A DNA stretch of 6,069 nt, from the NCBI GenBank assembly GCA_963601575.1, contig CAVCFO010000043.1, positions 1 to 6,069 on the forward strand, in the 5' to 3' direction. Source of the DNA: CAG-238 sp963601575. Lineage in GTDB: Bacteria; Bacillota; Clostridia; Peptostreptococcales; Anaerovoracaceae. Numbering within the stretch: the first letter of the stretch is position 1; every line of letters starts with the position of its first letter. Shown here piece after piece: positions 5,052 to 6,069 of this stretch. The notes below the pieces were generated by a model that worked only from the letters and a program-made list of their open reading frames with translations, did no database searches and was not told the origin of the DNA. The translations under genes were made by a program, and so were the position numbers.

Positions 5052-6069
5052 ATGAATACGACAAAAGAACAAATTAAACAAAGCAATCCGGGCAGGCGAA
5101 AAAATCTTGCCCTTGCCATTCTTTCCCTATCACTGCTCACCGTCATGGCGGGTGCTGCCGTTGCTCCGGCGCTGGGCATCATCAAGGAGCATTTTGCGGG
5201 GGCAAATCAGCTTTTGGTGCAGATGATTATCAGCACTCCGGCGCTTTTTATAGTGCTTACCAGCCTTGTGTTTCCAAAGCTTTCTGCAAAGTTCAAAGCC
5301 CGCGACCTACTCATGTTTGGGCTTTTACTCTATACCGCAGGGGGTGCGGCTGCCGGAATTATCGACAATATTTACTGCGTGCTTTTATTTCGCGCCTTGG
5401 TGGGAATCGGCGTGGGAATCATCATGCCACTTTCCACGGGACTTCTTGCGTTTTACTTCACCCGTGACAAGCAGGACAGGCTCATGGGCTATTCCTCGGC
5501 TATGAACCAGATGGGCGGTGCAGTTGCAACGCTTCTGTCCGGGCTTTTGGCGACGGTCAGTTGGCGTCTCAGCTTTCTCGTGTATCTGATGGGGCTTATC
5601 AGCGTTGTTCTCTGCCTGTTGTTCCTGCCAAACGAACGAATCGCAAGCAAAAATAAGCCTGCCTCCGCCAAGGATACCGGCGACGCAAAGGCTGACATGA
5701 CTGATATTGCGAAAGACCGAAAGAAAAATTCCGCTCTCGGAGAATACTATAACTTTGTCATAGCTATGTTCCTCCTGATGATTTCTTTCTTTGTCTTTCC
5801 CTGCGATTTTGCCATGGAAACCGCGAAAGAGGGAATCATCCCGCAGCATTACATCTCCGTCATCATGGCGGGCATGGATATAGTGGCATTTTTCGGCGGG
5901 CTTAGCTTCGTTCATATCAAAAAAGCCGCCGGGAATAATACGCGGCTCGTTGCGCCTTTGATGTTTGTAGCAGGCTACGGGTTTCTCGCATTTATCGGCG
6001 GCTGGGCAGGGGCTCTGCTCGGCTCTGTTTTCGTAGGATTTGCAAACGGGCTGGGGATTCCGTTTATCA
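5052..6069 (+). CDS. MFS transporter, DHA1/drug-efflux-like (3' end cut by window)
   Basis: The first 339 residues of a major facilitator superfamily permease are present; the frame is open to the window edge. Hydrophobic segments begin at about residue 18 (NLALAILSLSLLT). LLFRALVGIGVGIIMP (111-126) matches the TM4 motif with its conserved arginine, and SSAMNQMGGAVATLLSGLLA (148-167) with WRLSFLVYL (171-179) matches the TM5-TM6 region of the MFS_1 family. The loop 2-3 motif (FPKLSAKFKARD, 74-85) is degenerate. A charged cytoplasmic loop (about 200-230) separates the two halves. The ribosome site AAAGAGG (5037-5043) is 8 nt from the ATG. It is a different subfamily from the OFA-like carrier, diverges from the DUF362 operon and has its own promoter, candidate operator and leader hairpin. 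Efflux of a small drug-like compound or metabolite is plausible; the substrate is unknown. Confidence 0.88.
   Translation, partial: MNTTKEQIKQSNPGRRKNLALAILSLSLLTVMAGAAVAPALGIIKEHFAGANQLLVQMIISTPALFIVLTSLVFPKLSAKFKARDLLMFGLLLYTAGGAAAGIIDNIYCVLLFRALVGIGVGIIMPLSTGLLAFYFTRDKQDRLMGYSSAMNQMGGAVATLLSGLLATVSWRLSFLVYLMGLISVVLCLLFLPNERIASKNKPASAKDTGDAKADMTDIAKDRKKNSALGEYYNFVIAMFLLMISFFVFPCDFAMETAKEGIIPQHYISVIMAGMDIVAFFGGLSFVHIKKAAGNNTRLVAPLMFVAGYGFLAFIGGWAGALLGSVFVGFANGLGIPFI

Noticed and set aside
4785..5081. 98-codon minus-strand frame across the intergenic region
   Set aside because: Its low-complexity translation overlaps the promoter, palindrome, leader hairpin and MFS start on the other strand; regulatory DNA explains the stretch better.
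1..6069. CRISPR arrays, tRNA/rRNA genes, insertion sequences, attachment sites
   Set aside because: No regularly spaced repeats, cloverleaf or rRNA-like sequence, transposase or flanking target duplications were seen.

Overview
The window looks like chromosomal DNA from an anaerobic, low-to-mid-GC member of the Bacillota (class Clostridia is my best guess). This rests on strong AGGAGG ribosome binding sites, a GTG start, TTGACA/TATAAT-type promoters, and the combination of a PAS-containing sigma-54 activator with a DUF362 protein and an OFA-type MFS carrier. That placement is inference; no rRNA or other marker gene is present.

Layout. Positions 87-1619 (+) encode a one-component PAS / AAA+ / Fis-type sigma-54 enhancer-binding protein. 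Its extended -10 promoter (25-53) is embedded in a perfect 26-bp dyad. It converges on a three-gene operon on the minus strand that reads, in order of transcription, DUF362 protein (4709-3417), an unrecognised 97-aa protein (3427-3134, overlapping the DUF362 stop by 11 bp) and an OFA-like MFS transporter (3111-1783, GTG start). A bidirectional terminator at 1690-1740 separates the convergent units.

The 342-bp intergenic region 4710-5051 is densely regulatory. It contains a near-consensus sigma-54 promoter (4766-4783, minus strand) that reads into the DUF362 operon, and an almost perfect mirror copy of it 23 bp away on the plus strand. Repeated TGCAAC / GTTGC motifs lie about 100-120 bp upstream of the sigma-54 start, where activator sites are expected. 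A separate sigma-70-type promoter (TTGACA-N18-TAAAAT) sits in its own 8-bp-arm palindrome, followed by a leader hairpin with a T-tract. These last elements precede a second, unrelated MFS gene (5052 to the window end, truncated by the window).

Working model (inference): the PAS regulator senses a small molecule or redox state and activates the sigma-54 promoter. This induces a carrier for a small, perhaps carboxylate-type, substrate together with the DUF362 protein, which carries a C-terminal cysteine cluster, and its small partner. The regulator, promoter and operon form a compact self-contained unit whose substrate and chemistry I cannot name. The DUF362 / 97-aa pair is the best candidate here for undescribed biology.
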